A stretch of 64,000 nt of DNA from Auricularia sp. M13 (taxonomy: Eukaryota; Basidiomycota; Agaricomycetes; Auriculariales; Auriculariaceae). The DNA lies in NCBI GenBank assembly GCA_037042915.1, contig CM073197.1, forward strand, positions 2,232,001 through 2,296,000, in the 5' to 3' direction. The position numbers and the translations under genes were made by a program. Positions 32,619 through 44,386 of this stretch are shown here, piece after piece (the first letter of the stretch is position 1; each line of letters opens with the position of its first letter). The notes beneath the pieces are model-generated. The model was not told where the DNA came from and did no database searches. It worked only from the letters and a program-made list of their open reading frames with translations.

Positions 32619-35600
32619 ATGCCCACGCACCAAGACGACGAGGGCGCGACCGACTCGGACGGCAGTAGCGAGTGCGACCGCGCGCTCTATGGCTCGCCTA
32701 CATTGCCGACCATCGCGGTCTCGTCGTCCGGCCCCGGCGCTGCAGACGGCATGTCAAGTTTCTTTCAGGCATTTCCCACACACTGGCTTTCGTCCACCGA
32801 CGAGCAGAAGAGGTAGACTTGGTGCACCTTTTGATCTTTAACCTAACCTTCATTGATTATTAGGACTTCACGTGAAGCTAGGAGGCGCTCGGCCACCGTT
32901 GGCGCGTCCACCTTACATAGCAAGGAACAGCATGACGATGGGAGCCATGCCAGCAGCGAACGCCAACTCCCGCCGTTACCTACTGCAATCGAAACCCCGA
33001 GCCGGATTGAAGGTACAAAGGCGGGGAGCCCGACGCTTGGTCCTCCCCTCGAACCCTCGTACATTACGCCTTCATCAGCCAAGGTGTCTTCTTCCCCAGG
33101 AAAGAAACAGGATGACGACAACGCCAACATCGCCAGTACAAGCAGCAAGTGTGAACTCCCTCCGTTGCCGACGACAATCGAGACGTTAAGCCAGATTGAG
33201 TTTCTGTCCACTGGTCTCCCAACGCCTACGGTACCCACTGAGCCACCCTGTCCTGCGCCTGTGCCGACGCCGGTCTTTTCTGCTGTGATAAATACAAGCG
33301 CATCGCAGACGATTACGACAGGCCCAGTCACTGCCGTTTCCGTGGATGCAGCTAGCAATGTGACCCGCCCTGCTAAAGCTGCGCCTCCCGCCCTTCTCGC
33401 GCTGCCACGCTCTCCCCCGCGCATGGGCTACTCTCGTTCACTCTCCATGCAGACCGTCGCAATGCCAGCAAACGGTCCTCCGTCACGCCCACCCGATGCG
33501 CCGCGCCGCATGGTACAGCAGTCCTCTTCACTCTACAACATACGCAACGCGCCGTTAAGCGCGCCCGCGCACAAGACGTCGTTTGCGGACCTGACACGCT
33601 TTCGGAGCCGTGGCGATATCCACCCTTCGCCGAGCTTTCGGACGGACGTCTTCGCCGCGCGGCCCAGCATCAGTACAGAGGTTGACAGCGAGGAAGATGA
33701 CGACAGTGTGCCGCGTCCACCGCCGTTCTTCTACGCGAGGTCATCAACCCTGAGCGAGGCCGATCATATGGAACTCGTCGGGGAAGGACCTGGGGGCGAG
33801 CGCGGAAGCTTCTACGCTCAGTCGAGCCGCGGCTCAACGTGCGACGTCAGCGACACACTGAGTATCACAAGTGCGGGCGGGAAGAAGAGCATGCTCAAGA
33901 TGGCGATGTCGAAGTCCATACCGAGGGCGGTGCGTATCCTTCGTGTTTACCTGCTGGTGTGCTTTGTGCAGTAGCTGACCTTTGGGAATTTGCGTTCAGA
34001 TCTCCAAACATCTACTTCGCAAACCATCTTCATCTGAGCTGTCGAAGCTCGTTGCCGACGAGAGCTTTACGTGTCTCGGAGGCGACAGTCATCCTGAAGA
34101 CATTGTGGTCAAGCAGAACGCTGGCCTCAAGACTGTTCCAGATTCGTTCAAGCGGCTGTTCACCCCGCCCAATTCTGCGCCCCCCGTACCGCCACTTCCT
34201 ACAGTTTGGCTTCGGGACCACGGCTCCCTGCCTACTCTAGGTTCACATGCACTTGCATCCCCGCGGGGAGCAAACATACCGATGCCGTCCAGCCCTTTGG
34301 GACCACTTCCAAGGCTTGCGTCACAGATGTCTATCGCCGAAGCGGCCGCCCCCGACGTCGAGCACGCCCCGCCAACGCCCTCGCGCACCCCGACGCCTGA
34401 CTTGACACCGAGCCGCGAACATTTCGCGCTGCCACCGGTGAATATTGGAGCTCCTGTATCGCTGCTTCCTGCGGCAATCCTTCGTGAGAACAGGCCGCAT
34501 CAGCCTAAACGCACTGGCTCGAGTGGTACCAGCTTCAGCGACTCGAGTGCATTTTCCGCGTCATATTCGCCGACCGTCTCAACTGCGTGCTCCAGCATGT
34601 ATGGTTCCTCATCTGCGGCATCGTCGGACCCATCTATTTTACTGCGAACTCCAGATGCACTTGAAGGGCAGGCAGGCAGCGCCTCGGTGTTTGTCTCCGG
34701 AGAACAGACTCCTGTGCGGAGGAGGCGTGATGGGAGACAGGATTTTGGCAGCAACAAGATCGCCACGCAGGACTTTTTGCAGGTGCCGAGACTACGGAGC
34801 CGGATAGTTATGAGGACGCACTTGTGCAGAAGCGAGATATACCTGTGTCACAGGGACGCACACCGCCCACCCGCACCTCAACCGTCTCGTCGTCGTCTTC
34901 AGCAGGCTCCGAGCAGTCCTCGGACGGATCTGATCTTGGACTCGACGGGCTGATGTTCCCTATGCCTCCCGCTCGCACGGTCGTGGTTGACGTTGCGTCG
35001 GGACAAGGCTGGCAGGAGGTGTCTCCCTCGACCGAGGTAAGTTGATCACCCCTTGATTGCCGCTGGTCGCTGGCACGTAGTTTATAACAAGCCACTCATG
35101 CATGTCGTTTTCCCCTCAGTTCTTCCCGCCTTCCTCTCCCGCCAGCGTTGAGGCACGCAACGGCGTCAGCGTCCACATACACACCGCGTCGACGTCGTCC
35201 GCCGAGCACTCGCCTGCCTCCCCGCATACCGCCCTCCCGTCGCCTGCTGCTCGGTCGTTGAGCAAGAGCGAGGTGTACAACATCGTTCGCTCGATCCTGC
35301 CGAAGGAATCCAGGCCAGAATCACCATCGTCTCCGTGTCCACTTGTTACGGTCACCATGCCCTCTGAACGATGCTTGCTGTCGCGATCGGCGCCACCGTC
35401 TCCTGGTCTGCTCAGCCCTGCACCTCCGCAGAAGCTTCAGCGGGCTATCCCTACCCCTGGAGAAATCAGGACGCACACATATAAGACCGATGTCACCGAC
35501 ATGCTCCCCGCCAAGTTGCTGTTCAACCGCGACGAAAAGGTTGCGATTGATGCGCCCAGATGGAGCGATCTTGTGTCGTTTTGTCGGGCAAACGAGGACA

Positions 35601-36366
35601 CGATCATTCGCGAGGCGGTGTCTGCCTCGCCCAACGGCAATTCCGAAGCACATGCGTTTCGCCGCCTGCAAGTATGTGTCTGGGAGGTGGGCGAATATAA
35701 CGACGATGGGAATGGTCATCCGGATATCAACGACCCGAAGTACTTCAGAGTGCAGATGACGCTGACTGTGCGTCCGGAGGCGCCGCCGCCGCTCTGTACT
35801 TCCCTCGGTGGGCGTTCTCGGAGCCCGAACTCGGTCTACTCGTTGCCGTCGCCAGCCAACAGCGCCCATTCGCTGCAGTCGCCGTCCTTTACCACGCCCG
35901 CGCTGTCACAGAACACGTCGACATCTCCGTCTACGTTGGGTGACTCGTCCGAGCCGCCGTCGGCGTTCAGCGATTCCTCGTGTCCCCGTCGGCACTCATT
36001 TCCGCTGTGTCGTTTCAGCTCAAGGATCTTGAGCTCACGCCGCTCACAACCCCTGATGGATCGCTGCTTGGCCTGTCCAACATTGACGTGGATGCGCCTT
36101 CGAAGTCGCTCGATCTGACGTTGGATCTGCCCGCGACGGCCTCCAGCGGGCTTGCCTCTCCAGCCGCGAGCGAGTCGTGTGCGAGCCGCGGCCGCACACG
36201 CGAGCGCACCCCTTCAGCTTACGAGGCCCTGTCTTTTGGCGGTCCTATTGGCTTGCTGACCCGGGAGCTCATCTTGAGCTTCACGGTGCCAATGCCCACT
36301 GTGCTAGGACAGATTGTCAACGTTGCTAGTCAACGCTCGCTCGGTGAAGGCGTTGCCAGAATTTGA
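32619..36366 (+). CDS. Large Ser/Pro-rich hypothetical protein
   Basis: A multi-exon gene of about 1,100 residues with no named domain. It starts MPTHQDDEGATDSDG (ATG 32619; the ORF extends upstream only through a TTG). It is low-complexity Ser/Pro/Thr almost throughout. A short internal duplication near 32970-33200 reads LPPLPTxIETxSxIE twice. The folded-looking part lies near 35490-35770 (TDVTDMLPAKLLFNRDEKVAIDAP to RRLQVCVWEVGEYNDDGNG), with a Lys/Arg-rich segment near 33880-34030 (SMLKMAMSKSIPRA). Introns are inferred near 32815-32860, 33930-34000, 34732-34788, 35036-35110 and 35967-36010. The intron at 34732-34788 explains an apparent frame change. Such proteins are often regulators or cell-polarity scaffolds, but nothing here proves that. 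A probable GPI-anchored protein gene follows on the same strand. Confidence 0.6.
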
Positions 36367-36813
36367 TGGCGCTTGCCAGTGCCATCCCGACGCTCGTTTA
36401 TTCCCTACGGTTTCTCCCCATCGCACGCATTGTTTAACTATAAAACTATGTATCTGCAGACGCTGCTGCTCCAGTCGGCCGGCGTTGTACTGTGTCCCGC
36501 ACTTATCCTAAGTGTATCGTTTTACAGCTCGCTAGTTTCCTCGCCATTTCATTTTCTGATCAGCTCCTGTCCTCTGTGCTCCCCTCATCGTGCATGTATC
36601 GTCGTACTTCGAGAGGAAATGAGACACCCTGGAGCGCGCTCCACTACCTCGAGCTCCACTTCTGCGCCATCGAGGTGTTGTAATAGCTGTGTCGCACTCA
36701 ATACCATGCTTTTCGTGTGCTATAATTATAAACAGAGCGCGTGCAATGCTATAAATGCGGCTGGATCTGGAGGACCAGAAACAAACGCATTCCCCACAAC
36801 CCCAACAGTGAGG
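36367..36813. other. Intergenic, 3' and 5' flanks
   Basis: Pyrimidine-rich, with TATAAA-like strings near 36438-36447 and 36720-36755. The latter is a plausible TATA region for the next gene. No coding signal is supported. Confidence 0.45.
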
Positions 36814-37236
36814 ATGAAGTCTCTGCCTGTATTCGCAGGCTTGCCATTCATGCTGGCCACTTTGGCCAGCGTATCGGCTATCCCACAAGGTGGCAAACCA
36901 ATCGAACCATCGCTGCCGCTGTCGTTTACCACCATCGGTGGACCGGGCCCTGTCGTTCCGCCTACAACGACAGCAACGGACACTGTTATTACGACGATCA
37001 ATCCTGGCGGTCCTGAGCAGACAACGTCGACGACGATTACCGAGACGGCGACTCTGACGCTCAGTCAAAGTACACCACCCGCATCGCAGTCCAACCCTTC
37101 GACACCACCGCCGGACACCACGATAGGTGTATCTCCCAGCCAAACTCCAGGCGGACATGGCCACCGCAAGACTCACACATCGAGCCTCTTGATCTACCTC
37201 ACAGCCGGCGCCCTCTTGTACAGCGTTGTTGCTTGA
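36814..37236 (+). CDS. Probable GPI-anchored Ser/Thr-rich cell-surface protein
   Basis: A single exon of 140 residues. The N-terminus MKSLPVFAGLPFMLATLASVSA is a clear signal peptide with likely cleavage before IPQGG. The mature part is almost entirely Ser/Thr/Pro (TTTATDTVITTI, TTSTTITETATLTLSQS), the pattern of heavily O-mannosylated wall proteins. The C-terminus has a short polar spacer (GHRKTHTSS) followed by a hydrophobic tail LLIYLTAGALLYSVVA with no charged residues after it, which fits a GPI attachment signal. The start was taken at 36814 because it opens the signal peptide; the frame is open upstream. No enzymatic domain, so a structural or adhesive role at the cell wall is inferred. 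Confidence 0.75.
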   Translation: MKSLPVFAGLPFMLATLASVSAIPQGGKPIEPSLPLSFTTIGGPGPVVPPTTTATDTVITTINPGGPEQTTSTTITETATLTLSQSTPPASQSNPSTPPPDTTIGVSPSQTPGGHGHRKTHTSSLLIYLTAGALLYSVVA

Positions 37237-37773
37237 GAACATGAACCAATTCTTGTAACGATGTCACGCCTGCTGTACTTCTGCAACAAGTAACCGTAGT
37301 CCTGTACCGGCATCGCGGAGATGAGGCAATTGAGAGACATGTGTATGTGAGTGCGCCATACAGGATGCGAGTTGAGTTATATCACAGCAGGAACCCCAAG
37401 CGAAACCATGTTAAGAAGGATGCTGCGAAAGGAGGGACAAATCCACGTGCAAGGAGTTGGGGAGGACGAGGGGCGGATAGGTATGAAGGGAGGTTCAACC
37501 TCCGCGATGAATGCGAAAGCAGGCAATGGGTGCGAAGGACGGGTCGCGCGTTGAGGATTAAAACGGGGGTTGGAGTACGAGTTGACACAATAAGGTAAGG
37601 CAAATCCATGCGAAGGTCGCAGTCCCTTAACGAGGGACGAGAGATGGACCTCGAGATGTAGTGTGGCAGATGGTTCTGACAGTGACAGAACGTAAAGCTG
37701 TGTCTGTAAAGCGAACGCAATGAGCGCGCGGCACAGTGCTATCATTATGAGAGCATACCCTGTAACTCGCGCA
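37237..37773. other. Intergenic between convergent genes
   Basis: The 3' flanks of the GPI-protein gene and of the minus-strand kinase. Opposite-strand ORFs (37377-37904 minus, 37341-37598 plus) lack motifs. Nothing else seen. Confidence 0.45.
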
Positions 37774-39725
37774 TCAACGGGCTGCGCCGTGCTGCTGCTT
37801 GGGCTCGACATGCTCGGGAACGGCGCCCAGCTCGTATCCGCCGTCATCACCAACCCCGTCCGCGTCGGCATCAGGGAGAAGTTCGTCCGTGTTTTCGTCA
37901 TCAATGTGGTCGGGGCCGGGTGTTGCTGGCCTGCTACGGTCGGGAACGCTCGCAGTCATGGAATGAGTCGCAGCTGAGGTGGAGTGGTTGCCCATATAAT
38001 AGGACTTGCGCTCCATGCGTGAAAAATCATATATCAGGAACCTGCATTCCATGTCAGAAGATGTCACTCAAGAATGGCGAGACACCCACTTCTCCTCCAT
38101 TTGCCTGTATTCGACCGATAGCTTGTTGATGTCCTGGTTAGGGTTCCGTTGGCGTGGGCGCAGAGGGTTATCCTCGAGCAGCAACTCCTCCAGGTCATGT
38201 GTAGCGTCGAAGTGGGCCTTCTTTGGCTGTTTGACAGGCGGCGTCATCAGGTTCAGTGGCTGATGGCTGCTTGCTCGAAACTCACATCAATCGTGAAAGG
38301 TGAGGCTAGGATTTTTGCCTCAAGGGCAGGCCAATCCAAGTCTGATACCCAGGCATGACTTTTAATGTGGTGGATGCCTTCACCGTTAGGTGCACATCCC
38401 AGCCGAGCATTGACGTCGCGGGTGAGCAGCTGTGATCAATGAATATTTCGCTCCAGTGTAAGACAGTAAGAGCGGACGTACGCCTCGAAGGAAGCTCTGC
38501 CCGTTGCGGGAACATCTGGAGGAAGCGTCATCGGGAACGCGGATGCTGGCCTTCATGATGGCCATCTTCAGTTCGCCGTTTGTGCGCCCCCGGAACGGAC
38601 GTTTGCCAAAGAGAAGTTCGTATGCGCAGACTCCTAGTGACCACCAATCGACGGTTGTCGTGTAGCCCTTCTTGGCAAGGACTTCAGGAGCCATATAGGC
38701 CATACTGCCCGCAACGCCAGTTAATGGTTTTAGTCGTGGGGTTTGGCCGGGGGCGCTGGAGGTCGAGTAGTGTACATGAACCGCGATGTTGAAGTCTGTC
38801 AAATGCGCATGTCCCTTGGCGTCAAGGAGAATGTTATCTGGTTTGATGTCCCTGAGGTGCAGGTTAGCGCGAGGCTGATCCCGTGAGTCTGCAGTGCGTA
38901 CCGATGAACAATGCGTTTGGAGTGCAAATAGTCAAGAGCGGAGGAGAGTTCCGCTACCCAGAAGCGGACCGCATCCTCAGGAAGATGGCCTAACCGTTCG
39001 AGGTGGACTGCGGGAAACTAAGATCATCCTGGTGGTTTGACGGTCGCCAAGCAGAACTCACATCGCAGGTCGCCGCCCAGCATGAGGTCGAGAACGAAGA
39101 AGCAATTGTCGTCGTCTTGGAAGGCATAACGCAGGTTGACGATGTATGGGTGGTCGATCTATAATTGTGCATGAGTGATGTGTCAGAGACGTCAGGGCAT
39201 TAAGACGAACCTCCTCAAGCAGCCTGCGCTCCTGCACAATGTTCGACACCGCACGCATCTTGACGCATCTGGGCGCCCGGGTGAGCAAGTGACAGGCAGA
39301 GAATGGTAAACAGCGGCGCTGGCCAGCGGGGCCGATCATGGCGACACGCACTTTGCCTTGTTTATGTACTTGAGAGCATAGAGCTCGTTGGTCTGCTTGT
39401 GTTGCACGACCCGGACCTGGGGTTGCGAAGCCGGGTTAGCGACCAGAACCCGAAGCACGGCGTCCAGCGCACCTTGCCGAAAGCACCTTTGCCAATATTG
39501 CGAAGAAGAGCGAAATGGAATAGATTGACGTCTCCGTCGAAGTCAATTGGCTGTAGCAACCAGCCGTCAGCCAGGCCCCGATGTTGGGGTAGTTAGGGTG
39601 CAGCCAGCGTGACAGCGCAGGTCAGCAGTAGGCGGGCATGGGAGAGGGGCCAAGGAATTCATAGTCAGCGCCGGTCGACGCAGCTGCAAGAAGCTCACCT
39701 TTGCCCTACAGCAGAGTGCGCCCAT
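37774..39725 (-). CDS. STK32/YANK-like serine/threonine protein kinase
   Basis: A multi-exon minus-strand gene. The start MGALCCRAK (39725) places Gly2 and a Cys pair as in N-myristoylated/palmitoylated proteins; an in-frame ATG at 39827 is less likely. A long intron follows, then PIDFDGDVNLFHFALLRNIGKGAFGKV (Gly loop), VVQHKQTNELYALKYINK (catalytic Lys), QERRLLEE, HPYIVNLRYAFQDDDNCFF, the HRDIKPDN catalytic loop near 38850, LTDFNIAVH (DFN replacing DFG), GSMAYMAPEVL, TTVDWWSLGVCAYELLFGKRPF, and a C-terminal tail with LEELLLEDNPL near 38180 and YDFSRMERKSYY near 38030. The HLTDFN motif and tail are hallmarks of the AGC-related STK32 (YANK) group. The membrane-directed N-terminus suggests plasma-membrane signalling. 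The stop is at 37774. Confidence 0.85.
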
Positions 39726-42361
39726 TGCGCGACGACGAGCGGTCAAGCGGGAGACGGCGGCGATTGAAATCGCAAGGCGCCGAGCCGGAGCCTTAGTTTC
39801 ACTTTCCCCTGGACGTTCAGCTGACAATCATATCCAGTGCGCTAGGGCCTCTTTTGCGGCCGTGCTTGACCAGACAGGCTAAAGCCTGCGACGGTGCGCT
39901 CCCCTGCTGTCGTTGTTAATCGAAATCTCCGAGATTACTGGGTTCTATCGATACGCCATGCCTCATCCATCCTAGTGTTGGCGACTTTCTGGTGATCCAA
40001 ACGGTTCCTTGAACTCGAGGCTGGCCTTGGGCTCGTCCACAGCGGACAAACGATGATCCCCTGCCGTCCGTATACCACGGTATTGCATTCCGAGGCTTCA
40101 ACGAAGATGGTGTGCTGGCTGTCACGTGGTACGAATTGGTCTAGGATCCTTTTTGCTCTAGTACAACGTCGACAACATTCAGGGACATTTGGACATACTC
40201 GTGTGTTTCGACAACTTCGTGCGATACTCTGCGCTTGTGTCCAGGTGTTCCTGTCAACGGCCCATCGACAATCATGGATCTGCCAATTCCGGCACGTGCG
40301 CTGCCGAGATTGGATTCATCCGTCCCCCACAGCAGTGCTACTGTTTAGTCATTTCGAAGCATCGGACGTTTGCACGGAGAATGAAAGGTCTCACGCAGGG
40401 AGGCTTTACAACCTACTACGTTGCGGCTGCTCACATCGATACTCTCCTCATCTATTGAAAGTCTATATCAGAGTATTGCGCTCAGGATATTCCTCGCCTA
40501 TAATGCGATTCACTGGGAAGGTTCTTGCGATGCACCTAGCTCTGGCAGCAATATAGACCTGGGACGTGCTGCCGCCGGGAGTCGGCACGCCGAGTCAGCA
40601 AGCTTGTCCGCGCCAACATTCAGGCATTCTCGCAGGTTGTCGCGGGACGAATATTGTCGTCGCTGGTCCCGCGCCGGATAATCACGAATGAGCACCACAC
40701 GTGCCTACCGACAGGGCTTGATCTATGATATAAACTCCCCAGCTCCCAGATATCTGCTCGGGTTGTCATCTAGGCCTTGCGGACATCATGTTCTCACGCA
40801 TTTTTTTCGTTATCTCAGGCTAGAGTGCGACCTCCCGCAGCCTGCCACTGGCACCGCTGATCAAGATATTCTCCGCCTGCAGTATTGCATCACTTCACGA
40901 CCAGTTGCATACATGTTGGGGAAACTGCTGATTGCTTACCAGAGCATCACAGGATGCTTCTCCAAGGACTGCGGTCATTCCACTTCCGCGACAAGACAGC
41001 CCGAGGATACCCATACTCCTCCGAGATTTGTATATCGGACCTTCGGTGGATCCTGGATTCTCCGAGTATATGGAGACTCACAATTCCTACGCCGTCCGCG
41101 ATAGATGGAGACACTGCCAAACGCTTCAACAATCGCCTGCACGGTCCAGAGGTAGCCTGCGCACGTCCAAGCTGGATGTATAGCCCACCTATACTGATAG
41201 TCGATCTTTGAACAATCATTCAGGCCGGTATGATATGTAACACTCTCATCCCCTCCATGAGTTGCTGGGCGCACGGGATTCGGGAGTCCGCGACATGATT
41301 ACTGCGCATAGCGCCTTCGGGACCGTGGCCCATAATGCGCCGTCGAAGTACACCGCGAACTGGGACCGAGTCGTCAAGTTCGACAATTGCCACGACGACT
41401 GGACTCCTGTGGGTGGAGACAGCAAGAAACGCGCTCAGTGTTTGTGAGTGCTGCCGCACAGCGTCTTCTTGCACACAGGGTCTCCATGTTGTCGAGCGGA
41501 ACTTTACTTTTAGGAAATCTTGACACGCCGGGATAGTCTGCATTCCTGTCGAGGATCCTTGCCATATTCAACCTGATGACGAGTGATAACCATTCCTTCA
41601 AGTAATAAATCACAAGATTTGCTTACTGCTACCATTCTGAGGCTCAAATCTCTGAAAATGCTGCGGAACCGTGCTCATTGCACGAGGCTGTTCCCGCTCC
41701 AAATGCATCAGGATTCACCGTCGGTGGTCAAGACAATTTATCGCGACTTCCGGGATGGAGGAGCGGGTTCTAAACCATGATAGATCACGATGAACTGCTG
41801 GCAGATGATATTTCTTGACAGAGCGGGATGCCCGGGGACTGACTGACAAGTTCATCCGAAAGACTCGAAAAAGCCCTATCCGCAGACGTCCTGCCAGACC
41901 AAAATACCGGATTGTCGAGGGGTTACGACGAGTTTCGACGTGGCCAACGGCAACCGCCCCTAGCATGTCCTGACCAGCTTTGCAGACCGCCTCGCACGAT
42001 GGCGCCTCCGATTTCGATGATGATCAGGAGCGACGGTGAGCACGGATCTATCGCGCCGCAAAATAAGCGATACTGATGGCGCTCATGTCAGCCTCCGGTC
42101 TCATCGACTATCAGGAACGTTCCGCAGCAGTTGCGAATCGTGAAGAATGCCCCTATGGACGGGGGAGATCAGCTCAATGATCAACATGCTTTGGCCCAGT
42201 ATGGTGCTGGGTGCGCTCCCGAGCGGAGGCAGGTGGCTGAGCATCGACAGACTGCGGTCTCAGATCTCAGAATGCCCTTGAGATGATAATTCGTGGTATA
42301 TAAAGGCAGCAAACAAGCGCTTCGGCTCGGCTCTAAACCTCTCTCCCCACCCCAACTCGCC
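39726..42361. other. 2.6-kb gene desert
   Basis: Many short ORFs on both strands (for example 40688-41104 plus, 41220-41543 minus), none with recognisable motifs or consistent exon joins. No terminal repeats or tandem arrays are visible. It could contain a degenerate gene or long regulatory region. The right end (about 42290-42360, with TATATAAAG near 42297) is a good core promoter for the C2H2 gene. Confidence 0.4.
42295..42304 (+). promoter_or_regulatory. TATA box upstream of C2H2 gene
   Basis: GTATATAAAG about 60 bp before the ATG at 42362, at a spacing normal for fungal promoters. Confidence 0.5.
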
Positions 42362-43326
42362 ATGCACCCCCGTCTTCCTGGTGTTGAAGGGCTTCTGCAA
42401 GGTGCGCGCCTCTATTCTTGCCATGATCTATACGCGCTCACATCGAGTGCCACAGGACTGGACGCGCATGGTCAACCCACCCCATTGCCGCAAGCGCCTC
42501 CCCCAAAGCCTTCGTGCTCGTATGAACCTCTTTACCTTGCCCAGCCTTTGGTACGTCCTGGCCGCTGTTACATGACGCGAAGCTCATCTCTTCGAAGCCG
42601 ATGCCGTTGCATTCTTCACGGCACAACAGCCCGCCGCGCGCGTCCGCACAAAACGCCGAGCATCGCATAGCAAGCTCGCTCGTCTCACGAACCCCGAGGA
42701 CGTTCTTGCACTCGTCGCCGACCATGATGCACTCTTCGCCGCCTCTCAGTCGCCCACAGCCACAAAGCGCCATCCACCATCACCCGCACGCAAGTTCTGA
42801 CGCGGATTATTTGCCCACACCGCGGTCTCCATGGTCTTCGGGCGATTCGATGTGCAGCGAGGACATGGCAACGGACGACAGCCCTACACTGCGATTCCCT
42901 ATGCACGAATCGTCGTCACACGGCGCCCCTGTCGATTACCGCGCCCGCACGCACAAGCTGACGTGCCAATTCTGCCACAAAACTTTCCGGCGCCCAAGCA
43001 CTCTTCGTGTACGTCCTTTTCACAAACGATCGACTGCGCCGTTGCTGACATTGCCTTGCGACAGACGCACGAAAATGTGCATACTCGGGAGCTTGGTAAG
43101 TCACCCTTTCCTGCCTCGCACATGGGAATGCGGCTCATATACCCCTGCAGAGTTTTACTGCATATACCCTAACTGCGGGAAAACGTACAACGTTCGCGGG
43201 AACGCCTACAGGCATGTCCGTCGAGCCCACGAGATCGCCAACATGATCGATGCTCGCAAATACGTCGTAACCGCCGGTAGCCACGCGCACTCGCAGCCTG
43301 ACCGGCGAAATAGCATGCCCAGTTGA
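42362..43326 (+). CDS. C2H2 zinc-finger protein (two tandem fingers), probable transcription factor
   Basis: Exons inferred: 42362 to about 42402 (MHPRLPGVEGLLQ), about 42457-42552 (GLDAHGQPTPLPQAPP to EPLYLAQPL), about 42600-43010, a short exon around 43064-43095, and about 43151-43326. The middle is His/Ser/Pro-rich (HSSPPLSRPQPQSAIHHHPH). The first finger is CQFCHKTFRRPSTLRTHENVH, assembled across an intron. The second is CIYPNCGKTYNVRGNAYRHVRRAH, with the longer C-x4-C spacing. The linker between them is short, and the protein ends soon after (RRNSMPS). Paired fingers near the C-terminus of a short low-complexity protein are common in mushroom regulators. A DNA-binding nuclear role is inferred and the target unknown. 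Confidence 0.75.
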
Positions 43327-44386
43327 TCGTCCAGCTTTTCTATTTCTATTGCATACTTATTGTGTTAGGGCATTATTTTTGTACTTGTAGTAGACACTAT
43401 ATTTCCTGGTGGGTGTATGCGTATGCATATATGTTTCTGCTATTGGGTACGAAGCCTGCAACTGGCAGATGCCTTGCTGCGCAGCACAACGCGCAGCACC
43501 CTCGCATCTACATGAGATTTCCGGCCATCTGAGCTCTTGCTCAGCTCGGTACTTACACAACACCGCACATCTTGAGAAACACAATTCTCCGCGGATGACG
43601 AAGATCGTCACTGGACTGAGATGTATTCATAAGCGTGCAACAGCATAATACTTATCGGGGGAGCACAGTGCGCAGCTGATAGCAAGCTGACAATCCAGGA
43701 TTTCTCTGCATCGGCATCTACATCAGATCCACAAGAGGATTGACCGAAGGCTTCCGAGAGCAGTTGTGTTGCTTGTCATTGTATGAACGCTCTTGAAACA
43801 GCTCAGGGTCGGTTCCGAGCTGGAAATGCGGTCATGGTGGGCCTGCCATTGCCGCAGTGCACTGCTGGCTACTAGTTGCAGCAAAGGAATCCGAAGTGTG
43901 CTGCTTGGCAGTTTTCTCGAGATATGCGAAATTGACAGCCTGCCGCAATCCAGATGGAGAGATGCGGTAAGCTTTCAAGGTAGCCAAGATGATAGCCGCC
44001 TGAACAGTGACAACGAACAGTTCAAGAAGCCACTATGAGCAGTGAGTAGTTTGTGACCATATAAGAGGCAGAGCTAGGGAGCAGACACAGGATTCTTCGG
44101 CGTCACAGCAGCGCATAAGCAGAGCTAGCAGAGGAGAAAGCAGCGCAGTTGCACTGGGAAACCATTTGCAATGTTACGTGCCGCCGGAGTCTCGCTAGTC
44201 TCGTTCTGTCGCGGTGTTGTGACCTAGGATCAAGGGTGGATCGGTGCAAGCCATAGAGTAACACAACGTGCAGTCCATTCATACGTCCTCCAGATCGCGG
44301 TATGATGATTCGGGGTCACGGTGATGGAGCTGAACATAAACGCGCTCCGGTCGGAGCTTCAATGACCGTGCTGGCTTCTTCACGCT
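43327..44386. other. 1.06-kb intergenic stretch
   Basis: No motif-bearing ORF. The frames at 43323-43532 and 43793-44038 look random. I see no repeats. The right end carries the promoter/leader of the prenylcysteine oxidase gene. Confidence 0.45.

Noticed and set aside
34720-34800. Apparent frameshift in the Ser/Pro-rich gene
   Set aside because: A 56-57-nt GT...TTTTTGCAG intron fits exactly and restores the frame (RRR then AETTEPDSY).
39726-42361. Several 60-138-codon ORFs in the gene desert
   Set aside because: No motif, no consistent exon chaining and no repeat structure; indistinguishable from chance.
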